DNA of 64,000 bases from JBAXGW01 sp037139195. GTDB lineage: Bacteria; Bacteroidota; Bacteroidia; Bacteroidales; JAHJDW01. Where the stretch lies: assembly GCA_037139195.1 (NCBI GenBank), contig JBAXGW010000006.1, positions 1 to 64,000 on the forward strand, given 5' to 3'. The notes under the pieces were generated by a model. That model ran no database searches. It was not told where the DNA came from and worked only from the letters and a program-made list of their open reading frames with translations. This document shows, piece by piece, positions 19,701 through 28,711 of this stretch (within the stretch, counting starts at the first letter, position 1; each line of letters begins with the position of its first letter). Position numbers and translations under genes: made by a program.

Positions 19701-22700
19701 ATGGATCATATGCCACATTAAACGGCTCTACTTCTGGCACTTCAATAACTAGTACAACAGTTGGAACAGTTACTGGTCTAACTAAATATTACGTTATGGG
19801 CTCTACTTCTTGCCCAAGCTACAGTGGAACTATTACAGTTGGTCCAACTGGAACTTTTCCTGATTTAACTCAGGCTATTATTAATTTAACAAGTTGTGGA
19901 TATACAGGAAATATAATTCTTTCGCTTCAATCTAATTATACATCTGCAAGCGAAACTTTTCCAATAACTTTTGGTAGTGGATTGGGATCAGGAGCGGCAA
20001 AAACTATTACTGTTCAGCCAGGAGCGGCTCAAGCAACAAGTATAAGTGGCAGCAATTCTGGAGGTTCAATTATTGTTATTGATAATGCCAATTATATAAC
20101 CATAGAAGGTAGGCAGCTAAGTGGTGATGGTGTTACAAGTTATTTAACAGTTTCTAATACTGCAGCAGCCGCAGCTTCAAATAGAGCTATATTAATTCAA
20201 AATAATGCATCAAATAATACTATTAAATATTCAACAGTTAAGGCAGATAATAGTTCTACAACTGCTCCTACTGCAGGTGTTTTATTTATGGGAGTTGGTG
20301 CTTCGGGTAATAATACCATATCAATCAATAATTGCACATTAACATACGCTACTGCTTCAACAGCTTGTTTAATAGTTAGTAATAATACAACAGGAACTAA
20401 TACTTCTTGTACAATTTCAACCAATACGATTAAAGATTTTACAAATTATGGTATTTGGGGAAATACAGGAGTTAGTGCTTTTACAATTTCCACAAATCAA
20501 ATATATCAATCAGCTGCTGCATATTCTACAAGTACTGTTGGTACTTATCTTGTTTATTTGAATTCAGGTACAAGTCATGATATTAATGGTAACTATTTAG
20601 GAGGTGCTGGTTCTAATTGCAGTTCTGCTGATTATTTTACTGTAAATGCAAACGGAAATATTTATGGGGTTTATTTTGGCTCAATTACGGGTGCTGGAAC
20701 TAATTATATCAGAAATAACACTATTAAATATTTAAAGTCGGCTTCAACCTCAGCAGCATGTGCAGCCGCTGGTATTTATGTCAACAACCCTACTTCAGCA
20801 ACTTTATACATTACAAAAAACACGATAGCATATATTAATACCAGTTCTTCTAGTACTTCAAGTGTTCATTATTCGGTTGGTATTGTTAGTGTTGGAACAT
20901 GTTCTTCTTTGTCACTATACGTTAACAAGAATACCGTTAGAGATATTGAAAATGGAATGGGGGGGTCGAGTTCTGCATATTTGTATGGAATTGACTTTGG
21001 AACTGCAACTTCTACTACTGTGTCTTATTTTTATAACAATTATATTAACTTAGATTACGGGGCTAATAGTTGTAGATTATATGGTATTAAAGCCAGTGCT
21101 GCATCATCAGTTTTTAATAACACCATTTATGTTAGGTCTACAGGGGCAAGTAATTATGATAACTATTGCCTTCAAATAGGAGGTACAGTTAATAATACCA
21201 TTAAAAACAATATTTTCATTAATCCATCATCTACAGCTGGAACTACAACATTTGCTGCTACTATATATGTAAATGGTACAGGAGGAACACTAACTTCTAC
21301 CAATAATTATTTCCAATATACTGGAACTAGTTCAACATGTGTTAATAAAAATGGAACAGCTAAAGATTATGCAACATGGGATTCAGAAACAGAGGCTAAT
21401 GGTCAGAATAATACAGATGTAACGCTTAATTCTATTGGAAAATCTAGTCCTGTTTCAGGTCGAACTCAAAATTTAGGTGCCGATTTAAGAGCTGCTACTC
21501 CTGCTGTATCAGAGGATATAATTGATTTTTCAAGAAGTGATGCAACACCTTCTATAGGTTGTTATGAACACAATTGTACTACATCTTATTCAGATGCAAT
21601 TAATGGAGGTCCTTATTATATTGGTACTACTGGTACATGGACATCATTAACTGCTGCTCTTTTCGATTTAAAACTTTGTATGACTGGTGCAACAACACTG
21701 GAGCTTCAATCTTCATATACAGATGCTAGTGAAACATTTCCCATTGATTTTAGTAATTTGCCAACAGATGCTGTGATTACCTTAACAATAAGACCTAAAT
21801 CAGATGCTACAGGTTTGGTGATTTCTGAAACTAATGCAACTGCAATTATTGATTATAATAATGTTGACTATGTTACAATTGATGGTCGTCCTGGTGGAGC
21901 TGGCATTACCTCTCAATTAACAATTGAAAACTCAAATACAGGCGCTCCTGTTGTAAGATTTATAAATGATGCAACAAATAATAAATTAAAATATTGCACT
22001 GTTAGTGGAAGTTATTCAACAGGCTCTACAATTTTATTTTCTACTACAACTCAAACATCTGGAAATGATGCAAATACAATCAGCAATAATACTATTCAAA
22101 AGTATTCGGGTCAAAATCATAAATATGCAATTTATTCTGCAGGAACTGCCGCTAAAACAAACGATGGCAATATTATAACTGATAATAAAATAGTTGATTT
22201 TAAAACTAGTGGAGTAGCAGTTTCAAGTGAATCAGACGCTTGGACTATTTCTGGAAACAGCTTTTATCAAACGGGAAGTCAAACTCCTAGTGAAGATTTC
22301 TATGTTATTAATATTAATGCTGGAAGTGGATATTCTGTAACAAATAATTTTATTGGCGGTCAAGCTATAACTTGTGGAGGTAGTGCTATGACAATTGCTA
22401 CTTCTGTATATGAGTTCTATGGTATTACTTTTGGAGCTAGCTGTTCGGGCGGTAGCACAAATGTTGTTAGTGCTAATACTATTTCTAATATTGCCTTTAC
22501 AACAACTACTACAGCTGCTACTTCTTTTATAGCTTTAAATTTAAACGGCTCAAGTAATTTCACTGTTGGTTCTAACAGCAATGCTAATATTATTGGAGCA
22601 AACTCAGGAACAGGAAGTATTTCTATAACAGACAATGGCTCAGGTGCTAATGGAATGTATATGATATATATGAATTCTAGTGGTTCAAACAATATTAGTT

Positions 22701-25700
22701 ATAATACTATTGGGTCAATATCCCTAGCCGGGTCTAATATTGCAAGCTTAGCTTGTTTAGTATTAATAAACGCAGGAACGAATACTATAACATACAATAA
22801 TATTGGCAATTCTACAACAGACAATATTACTTTGTTAGATGATAATCGATTAACAGGGATTTATGTTTTAGATTGTGCATCAGCAACTCAAACAATCACT
22901 AATAATACTATTCAGGGGCTTACCCAAACAGCAGGTGCTGGAACTGATAAAGAACTTGTAGGTATTGAATATAATGACTATAACACTGATTTTAATATTA
23001 ACAATAATACAATTACAAACTTTAATTCAACTTCAACTGATGTGTATGGCACTCAAGGCATTGTAGTTTCTACTAGCACATCCCCAACTACTGCAACTGT
23101 TAATTCTAATGTTATATCAAATTTAAATAACACATCTTCTGCTGGTATTCCACATGTAGAAGGAATTAAGATAGGTGCTGTTGGTGTTACAGTTAGCAAA
23201 AATAAAATTTCAGGGTTAACAAGCACAAGGCTAACATGTTATTTAATAGGTATTGAAGCTTCACATGTAGTTGGAACAGCTTCTAATTATATAAATAACT
23301 ATATTGCTATAAGTAATGGAGCAAATACTTGTGATGTATATATATATGGAATAAAATTTAGTGGTGGAGATTTTAAAGCGTATTATAATACTATCAACAT
23401 TTCTGGCACAGAAACAGGAGGTATTTATAGCGAAGCTGCTCTAATTTATTCTTCTGCAGGAGGCTCAGTTGATGCAAGAAATAATATTTTTCTAAATACT
23501 CGTTCAGGTGGAACAGGTTCTCATTTTGCTGTTGAGGTGCCAAGTCTCTCTGGTGGAGCTGCAATTACAGCTGATTATAATTTTATTTCAGCAACTACAG
23601 TTGCTCAAACTGGAAAATGGGGTGCGACAGTTAAAACCTATGCTGAAACTAATACACTTTTGAGCGCAACACATACAACTACAGGATCAATTACCGTTAA
23701 TTCTGATGCTTCTTTAAGTAGTACTGATTTATCTACTGTTGGAACTGGCGCAAATTTAAGTGCTATTTCAGGTTGTACTGATGATATTAATGGAACAGTT
23801 GGTAATCGTTCTGTTGCTAATGGTGGTGTAGGTGTTAAAGGCTGTTACGAATCTGCTCAAACTTTTATTTGGGATGGTAGTTCAAGTAGCGATTGGAAAA
23901 CGGCTGCAAACTGGACGTCTAATTCTGTTCCTACTAGTTCCAATGGTGCTATAATACCCACAAGTGCTAGTTATACAAATGCCCCAATTATTGATGAAGC
24001 AGATGCTGTTTGTGCTAATCTAGAGTTACAAGGTACTGCTATTCTTACAATGCAATCGGGCAAATTAACGGTAAGTGGAACTCTTATTATTGCTAGTACT
24101 AGCGAACTGCAATTTGATGGTGGTGAATTAGAGGGTTCTGGAAAATTTGATTGGGATGGTCTTGTAGATTTAAATTCAGGAACATTAGATATAAATGCTG
24201 AAATAGAACTTTCTGCTACTATGACTGAAGAAGTTTCAGGCGGTACTATTGAATGTGCTGGAGAATGGGATGGGGCAAGCGATGATGGTGGCTTTACACC
24301 TTCTGGCGGAACTATTACTATGGATGGTGCTGCATCTTCAAATATAGGCTTGCATTCGAGTGCAAATTTTTATAATTTAACTATCGATCGCTCAGGGCAA
24401 ACACTTACTCAAACTACAGGACTCAATGTTCTAGGTAACCTAACTATTACAAATGGAACATTAGATGCTTCAGCTTCAAACTATGGTTTAAACGTTGCAG
24501 GTAATTGGTCGAATGCAGGAACATATACATCTCAAAGCGGCACAGTTACTTTTAATGGAGCAGTCGCACAAACTGTTACTACTGGTGGCTCGGGTGTAGG
24601 AAAACGTTTTTACAATCTTACAATTAATAATTCCTATGGCACTCCTGATAACACAAATGATGTAGATGCAGATGCTATTTATGTTAGTAATACGCTGACT
24701 GTTACTGATGGTCAATTTCAACCTGCAACAGCATCCTATTTTAAAGATATTACTATTGATGCCGCAGGTATTTTAAAGCCAGACGCAAGTGCTACGATGT
24801 ACGTTTCAGGTAACTGGACGAACTCAGCTGGTGGAACTTTTACTGCAAATTCTGGAACTGTTGAGTTTAATGGCACATCAACTATAATAACTGGTGGAAG
24901 TGGTACTTCCGAACTTTTTTATAATTTTATTTTAAATGGTACTAGTGCTACCTTATCTACAAATGCATTGAATGTTAATTATGATTTAACTTTAACTGCT
25001 GGTGAATTTAATAGTGCCAATAGAACTGTTTATGTAGGTCATAATTGGGTTAATAATGCAACTTATACATCAGGCACAAGCACAGTGCAGTTCTTTAGAA
25101 GTTTGAATAGTGTTGTAAGTGGAAGTAGTACAACCAGCTTTTATGAATTGCAAGTTGATAAAGGTTCCGATTTAACCTATTCTGTGGATATTAGTGTTCC
25201 ATGTAATATCACTTATAATGCAGTGTATACCAATGGGAAAATTGTTTATAATAACGCTTCAATTTCGGTTATTGACAAAATTAATCCTACATCTGATGTT
25301 GCTGCAACAGCAGGATTCCATCTTATAAATGGAGTATACGATGCCAGACATGCTACTTGGCTTTTTAATAACGAAGGTTATGTTCGGATTTCGGGTGGTA
25401 CTGCCTATTTCGCAACATCGGCTGATAAAGGGTTTAAAAATGATGTTGCAACGTCAGTTTATATACAAGATGGCGGAACGGTATATATAGCAGGGAAATT
25501 TGATGGAATTGCTGGAAGTGCAACTATGTCAGCGGGAACAATGGTTGTTAATCAATCAGGAGTTAACGAAGCTAGTTATGGAACTTTCGATGCAAGTACT
25601 AATTTAAATCTTAATATTTCAGGTGGAACAATAATATTAGAATCGCCAAATGCTAACGCTGGTGGTTACGATATTAATATTGTTGCTGGTGGCACAAAAA

Positions 25701-27343
25701 CTATTACTGGCGGAACCTTCCAAATCGGAAATGCCTCCACTGGTTCTAGTAAAACATTTAAAATCAACAGCGATATTTCTTTGTATAATTTAACCGTTAA
25801 TTCAACAAATACACCTGCTACACAGTTGTCAAAGAATCTATCATTAGGAAATAATTTAACTAATGCAGGAGCGGTTACGGTTTCAACTTATACGCTAAAT
25901 GTTGCAAATAATTATTCTGGAGCAGGAACGCTTACTGTCTCAACTGGAATTATAAATGTAGATGGCGGATTTGATGCTACTGGAGGAGCTATTACTGCTA
26001 CTGATGCAGCTGCAATCAACTTAGCAGGAACAACTATTACAAGTTTGGGTACTTATGCATATTCAACTAGTACAGTAACTTTGGATGGTGCCAGTCAGTC
26101 ATTTCCAGCTGCAACAGTATATAATTTAACCAGTTCAGGTTCAGGAACTAAAACACTTGGTGGAGCTGTTAATGTTAGAAATACACTTAATTTTGCTGCA
26201 GATAGTAAAGTTGCAACTGGTGCAAACACTTTAACTATTGGTGTTTCGGGTAGCTCAAATGGCAGTATCACTGGACAGAGTTCAGCTCGATACATTATAG
26301 CCTATGATAATTCGGGTACTATTGGTTATTTGAAAAGGTTTGTTACATCTAATTCTACTTATTTATATCCTATTGGAGATGCTTCACACTATACTCCACT
26401 TACTTTTACTCTTAACAGTAGTGCTGGTTTATCTAGTGCAGATTTAACTGTATACACTAAAGCAGAGAAAGTTACAGGAATGAATGTATCAATTACAAAT
26501 TATATTGATAGGTTTTGGCGCTATACTCAATCAGGTATGACAACCCCAAACTATGATTTAACATTAGTTTATGATGATGCCGATATTCATTCTGGAACTA
26601 CTGAGACAACTTTGCTCCCTATAAAAAAGAGCGGAAGTGTATGGTATGTTCCAACTTCTTCTACACTTTTAACTGGAGTTACTAAAGAGGGAAATACCAC
26701 AGGCACGGATTATAATACAAATACCTTAAAATGGAATGGACTTTCAACTTTCAGCGATGCTGGTGGTGCAGGCGATCAAAGTGTTATATTGCCTATTACA
26801 CTATTGTCTTTTAATGCTAATTGCAATGAATACACTGCTGAATTAGATTGGAAAACGGCATCTGAAACGAACAATAATTTTTTCACAGTTGAACGTAGTT
26901 ACGATATGCAGTTATGGGATATAGTTGGTACGGTTAATTCTCAAGGAAATTCAAGCACTGTTCAATCGTATCAACTTTCGGATAATACAGTAGATTTTAA
27001 TAATCCTACCATATTTTATCGTTTAAAACAAACTGATTTCGATGGACAGTTTGAATTTTTCAATCCAATAGCTTTAAATTGCAATGATAAAGAATCATTT
27101 GAAATAATCTCAGTTGAAAAAGAGGGCTCAAATATTACAATTAACTACAAAGGAATTATTGATGAAAGTATCAGTATAATGCTTTACACTGTTGCAGGTC
27201 AGAAAATATTTGATAAAAATATTATCTCGAAAAAAGGCACAAATAAATATTATATAAGAGATATTGATTTAAAACCTGGCGTTTACATGTTGATGTTGGA
27301 AACTACAGATAAGGTTTTATCAAAAAAGATTGTCTTAAAATAA
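16778..27343 (+). CDS. Giant T9SS-secreted beta-helix surface protein (3521 residues)
   Basis: Largest gene of the window. A signal peptide (MKKHILYSILLIVLLL...INA) leads to the shared N-terminal beta-helix (ANYYITTTGSD, to about 380). Then come a strand-rich zone (about 390-1010); three PbH1 beta-helix zones starting near 1013 (SYSGTITVGPTGTFPDL), 1605 and 1900; a WDGSSSSDWKTAANWTSNSVP segment (about 2360) leading into another strand-rich zone with repeated LTI.NGTL and VSGNW motifs; and a C-terminal block of about 465 residues nearly identical in plan to that of the 2745-residue paralogue, ending with the T9SS type A sorting domain. No enzymatic motif is recognised, so a surface-adhesin-like role is inferred. 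The upstream TTG (16736) would add 14 residues before the obvious Met-Lys-Lys signal start and is rejected. Confidence 0.85.
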   Translation: MKKHILYSILLIVLLLFYSKINAANYYITTTGSDAATGLVGFPKATLASVFSTYNLAAGDIINIAAGTYTEKDITIGTDDEGFTILGAGIGSTIFDSDQTGRWLIFNNANNDNITVQGITVKDYKSSGAGGGAVYMLSGTNGNAFTSIRFENCDTPAGYDGGAVYLDGNTIAFTGCTFTGCDAPNSGVSGGYGGAIYMSNTAAVTITISKCIFSSNSSRYGSAIGAYTGSMVLTMTITNSLFYKNNSTSNGTIYVESPRWSAVDIINTTIAYNTSTGNAGYISYATYAQAMSTLTNVLGYQNTGYDYYNMGIEPTIPLNNCYYETVSSFFTSTSCVVGGTPSFTDNSTDNYTLLTGSSCKNTGTASGAPSDDLLSATRDATPDIGCYEYIPTTYYSKNGVAPNLITSWNSNRDGTSGSAPTNFTTGEIFVVQGTASGYGGAHTMTTSATWTVSGTGSKVVIEGGGTLQADHLITLAAATTFQMDASATYIHNHTTAAAPTFAGTESFNSAAVIEVKNCQTTAGEVLTWSAACTGGFPSINWNITAGNNTAYLWSATSTSTITINGYLTITKTGTSGSVALASNKDLQVLNVSGNFSVLAGTFYLQSTATSVTGTMSVTGNISVSSGATFDISPAGTGTMNLNVGGNFTAAASSFKSTSIAATLVFNKSGTQTWSAPDNYNIATATINSGSTVQLLSDFRLSKTGADFVVSNGATLVFGTGSIDQTNSFRVKVNPGGAGTETFTVAAGGTLKITSPDGIVESQTTGNVLSGSGSASYYSWNQGAYYHYIGDAAQTTGTALPTTLTATGGLVINNTQAINSTNTGVTLSQATTVSTGTVILTAGILTTGSTPLLTITNTSTSAISNGSASAYVNGPIKWTMASAAGGTGGTYIFPTGKGGNYYPLTIAATTNTSQAPTVEAFSSDCYGTPPSTHHLSMTEYWKVIYSAGAMTAGTVKIQRPSALGGLNEVLTCATSNGSYATLNGSTSGTSITSTTVGTVTGLTKYYVMGSTSCPSYSGTITVGPTGTFPDLTQAIINLTSCGYTGNIILSLQSNYTSASETFPITFGSGLGSGAAKTITVQPGAAQATSISGSNSGGSIIVIDNANYITIEGRQLSGDGVTSYLTVSNTAAAAASNRAILIQNNASNNTIKYSTVKADNSSTTAPTAGVLFMGVGASGNNTISINNCTLTYATASTACLIVSNNTTGTNTSCTISTNTIKDFTNYGIWGNTGVSAFTISTNQIYQSAAAYSTSTVGTYLVYLNSGTSHDINGNYLGGAGSNCSSADYFTVNANGNIYGVYFGSITGAGTNYIRNNTIKYLKSASTSAACAAAGIYVNNPTSATLYITKNTIAYINTSSSSTSSVHYSVGIVSVGTCSSLSLYVNKNTVRDIENGMGGSSSAYLYGIDFGTATSTTVSYFYNNYINLDYGANSCRLYGIKASAASSVFNNTIYVRSTGASNYDNYCLQIGGTVNNTIKNNIFINPSSTAGTTTFAATIYVNGTGGTLTSTNNYFQYTGTSSTCVNKNGTAKDYATWDSETEANGQNNTDVTLNSIGKSSPVSGRTQNLGADLRAATPAVSEDIIDFSRSDATPSIGCYEHNCTTSYSDAINGGPYYIGTTGTWTSLTAALFDLKLCMTGATTLELQSSYTDASETFPIDFSNLPTDAVITLTIRPKSDATGLVISETNATAIIDYNNVDYVTIDGRPGGAGITSQLTIENSNTGAPVVRFINDATNNKLKYCTVSGSYSTGSTILFSTTTQTSGNDANTISNNTIQKYSGQNHKYAIYSAGTAAKTNDGNIITDNKIVDFKTSGVAVSSESDAWTISGNSFYQTGSQTPSEDFYVININAGSGYSVTNNFIGGQAITCGGSAMTIATSVYEFYGITFGASCSGGSTNVVSANTISNIAFTTTTTAATSFIALNLNGSSNFTVGSNSNANIIGANSGTGSISITDNGSGANGMYMIYMNSSGSNNISYNTIGSISLAGSNIASLACLVLINAGTNTITYNNIGNSTTDNITLLDDNRLTGIYVLDCASATQTITNNTIQGLTQTAGAGTDKELVGIEYNDYNTDFNINNNTITNFNSTSTDVYGTQGIVVSTSTSPTTATVNSNVISNLNNTSSAGIPHVEGIKIGAVGVTVSKNKISGLTSTRLTCYLIGIEASHVVGTASNYINNYIAISNGANTCDVYIYGIKFSGGDFKAYYNTINISGTETGGIYSEAALIYSSAGGSVDARNNIFLNTRSGGTGSHFAVEVPSLSGGAAITADYNFISATTVAQTGKWGATVKTYAETNTLLSATHTTTGSITVNSDASLSSTDLSTVGTGANLSAISGCTDDINGTVGNRSVANGGVGVKGCYESAQTFIWDGSSSSDWKTAANWTSNSVPTSSNGAIIPTSASYTNAPIIDEADAVCANLELQGTAILTMQSGKLTVSGTLIIASTSELQFDGGELEGSGKFDWDGLVDLNSGTLDINAEIELSATMTEEVSGGTIECAGEWDGASDDGGFTPSGGTITMDGAASSNIGLHSSANFYNLTIDRSGQTLTQTTGLNVLGNLTITNGTLDASASNYGLNVAGNWSNAGTYTSQSGTVTFNGAVAQTVTTGGSGVGKRFYNLTINNSYGTPDNTNDVDADAIYVSNTLTVTDGQFQPATASYFKDITIDAAGILKPDASATMYVSGNWTNSAGGTFTANSGTVEFNGTSTIITGGSGTSELFYNFILNGTSATLSTNALNVNYDLTLTAGEFNSANRTVYVGHNWVNNATYTSGTSTVQFFRSLNSVVSGSSTTSFYELQVDKGSDLTYSVDISVPCNITYNAVYTNGKIVYNNASISVIDKINPTSDVAATAGFHLINGVYDARHATWLFNNEGYVRISGGTAYFATSADKGFKNDVATSVYIQDGGTVYIAGKFDGIAGSATMSAGTMVVNQSGVNEASYGTFDASTNLNLNISGGTIILESPNANAGGYDINIVAGGTKTITGGTFQIGNASTGSSKTFKINSDISLYNLTVNSTNTPATQLSKNLSLGNNLTNAGAVTVSTYTLNVANNYSGAGTLTVSTGIINVDGGFDATGGAITATDAAAINLAGTTITSLGTYAYSTSTVTLDGASQSFPAATVYNLTSSGSGTKTLGGAVNVRNTLNFAADSKVATGANTLTIGVSGSSNGSITGQSSARYIIAYDNSGTIGYLKRFVTSNSTYLYPIGDASHYTPLTFTLNSSAGLSSADLTVYTKAEKVTGMNVSITNYIDRFWRYTQSGMTTPNYDLTLVYDDADIHSGTTETTLLPIKKSGSVWYVPTSSTLLTGVTKEGNTTGTDYNTNTLKWNGLSTFSDAGGAGDQSVILPITLLSFNANCNEYTAELDWKTASETNNNFFTVERSYDMQLWDIVGTVNSQGNSSTVQSYQLSDNTVDFNNPTIFYRLKQTDFDGQFEFFNPIALNCNDKESFEIISVEKEGSNITINYKGIIDESISIMLYTVAGQKIFDKNIISKKGTNKYYIRDIDLKPGVYMLMLETTDKVLSKKIVLK

Positions 27344-27481
27344 TAATTAAACTAATTTTTGATGCTTTTTTATTGGCACTCAAAACCAAATTGATGTAGA
27401 ATGTATTTTTTGTTGATATTAGATATAAAGACATTTAAAATATCTTTATATTTAGACTAATATATTTTAATCAATAAATTA

Positions 27482-28021
27482 ATGCACGAGCAACATCACA
27501 GAAGCTTAATAAAGGGAGCTACATGGCGTATTATAGGCACGCTTGATACAATATTCCTTTCTTGGTTGTTTACTGGAGAAATTGGTACAGCTCTTAAAAT
27601 TGGCGGAATTGAAGTTTTTACAAAGATCATTTTATTCTATATTCATGAGCGGGTTTGGTTAAGGACAAATTTTGGTCGCGAAAAAATTGTATTAGCAAAT
27701 AAACATATTGTTAAAAAAGACAAACACCATAGAAGTCTTATCAAAGGGGTAAGTTGGCGAATATTTGGTACTTTAGACACAATAACTATTGCATTTTTTG
27801 TTACAGGAAATTTCACAAAAGCTTTTAGTATAGGATTTACTGAGGTGTTTACCAAAGTATTTCTTTATTATCTTCATGAAAGAATTTGGCAAAGGCTTAA
27901 AATAGGGACTAAAGCTGATATTAAACAAGCGAAAGTTTTTACTTTGAAATATTCACAGAAAAAACGATGGATTATTTTTCAGCGAGATGCAAAATCTAGA
28001 ATGCGGCTCAAAAGATCATAA
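27482..28021 (+). CDS. Tandem DUF2061 membrane protein
   Basis: A 179-residue protein made of two copies of the DUF2061 domain. HHRSLIKGATWRIIGTLDT at residue 5 and HHRSLIKGVSWRIFGTLDT near 81 are each followed by a hydrophobic helix, a GG/GF-x-EVFTK segment and an FY(I/L)HERVW-type end. Single-domain proteins are common predicted inner-membrane proteins of unknown function, sometimes beside sulfate-assimilation genes; here the domain is duplicated. Four short membrane segments are predicted. The C-terminal tail is strongly basic. It is transcribed alone and is followed by a terminator shared with the convergent tpx gene. Confidence 0.8.
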   Translation: MHEQHHRSLIKGATWRIIGTLDTIFLSWLFTGEIGTALKIGGIEVFTKIILFYIHERVWLRTNFGREKIVLANKHIVKKDKHHRSLIKGVSWRIFGTLDTITIAFFVTGNFTKAFSIGFTEVFTKVFLYYLHERIWQRLKIGTKADIKQAKVFTLKYSQKKRWIIFQRDAKSRMRLKRS

Positions 28022-28052
28022 AAAAAGAGCGAAATTTCAATTTCGCTCTTTT
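28021..28052. terminator. Bidirectional terminator between DUF2061 gene and tpx
   Basis: AAAAGAGCGAAAT (28023-28035), a 4-nt loop and ATTTCGCTCTTTT (28040-28052) form a perfect 13-bp stem with A and T tracts on either side, placed between two convergent genes. Confidence 0.9.
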
Positions 28053-28071
28053 AAAATATAATTTAAAAATG

Positions 28072-28584
28072 TTAAACCAACTTTTTAATCTCAATCAATG
28101 CTTGGTCATAATTAGCATGATTAGTAACTTCGTTTACATATTCAACATAAGTAACATTGTCATTTTTATCAATAACTACTACGCCTCTTGATAATAATCT
28201 TAATTCTTCAATTAAAAAACCATATTTAATGCCGAATTCAGTAGCAATATGGTCAGATACAGTTACAACTTTATCTATTCCGTGAGCTCCACAAAAGCGA
28301 CCAAGTGCAAATGGCAAGTCACATGAAATTGTTAAAATAGCTACATTTTCTAATTCTGCTGCTTCTTTATTAAACCAACGTGTTTGTGCTTCGCAAATGC
28401 CAGTGTCTACAGATGGTACTACTGATATTACTTTTATTTTTCCTGCAAAATCTGATAATTTAACAGGTTGAAGTTGATTGTTTAATGCTGTAAAATCTTG
28501 TGCTTTACTGCCAACTTTTGTTAATGTTCCTACTAATGTTAAAGGATTTCCTGCAAATGTTATTACTCTTGAATGTTTTTCCAT
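28072..28584 (-). CDS. tpx: Thiol peroxidase
   Basis: A 170-residue atypical 2-Cys peroxiredoxin of the Tpx family, reducing hydroperoxides with thioredoxin as the usual partner. The full family length is present. The peroxidatic cysteine is C64 in PSVDTGIC (most homologues read PSVDTPVC, so TGI is a small variation) and the resolving cysteine is C98 in LPFALGRFCGA. The conserved N-terminal GNPLTLVG and Arg-containing segment near the C-terminus are intact. It is a single gene divergent from the UbiD gene; it fits the oxidative-stress set of an organism that also carries a flavodiiron protein. Confidence 0.93.
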   Translation of the reverse strand: MEKHSRVITFAGNPLTLVGTLTKVGSKAQDFTALNNQLQPVKLSDFAGKIKVISVVPSVDTGICEAQTRWFNKEAAELENVAILTISCDLPFALGRFCGAHGIDKVVTVSDHIATEFGIKYGFLIEELRLLSRGVVVIDKNDNVTYVEYVNEVTNHANYDQALIEIKKLV

Positions 28585-28711
28585 AAAAAAATATGTTTTA
28601 AAGTTTTACTGATACAATTTACAAATAAATTTTAAGTCTTCATAATTTTTTTATGCTAAATATTGATAACTTGTACTAAATTTATAGTTTATTATAAATA
28701 AAATATTTAAT

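Noticed and set aside
22417..22692. Antisense open frames within the giant beta-helix genes
   Set aside because: They mirror the Thr/Ser/Asn-rich repeats of the sense strand, have no start context and no recognisable domain.
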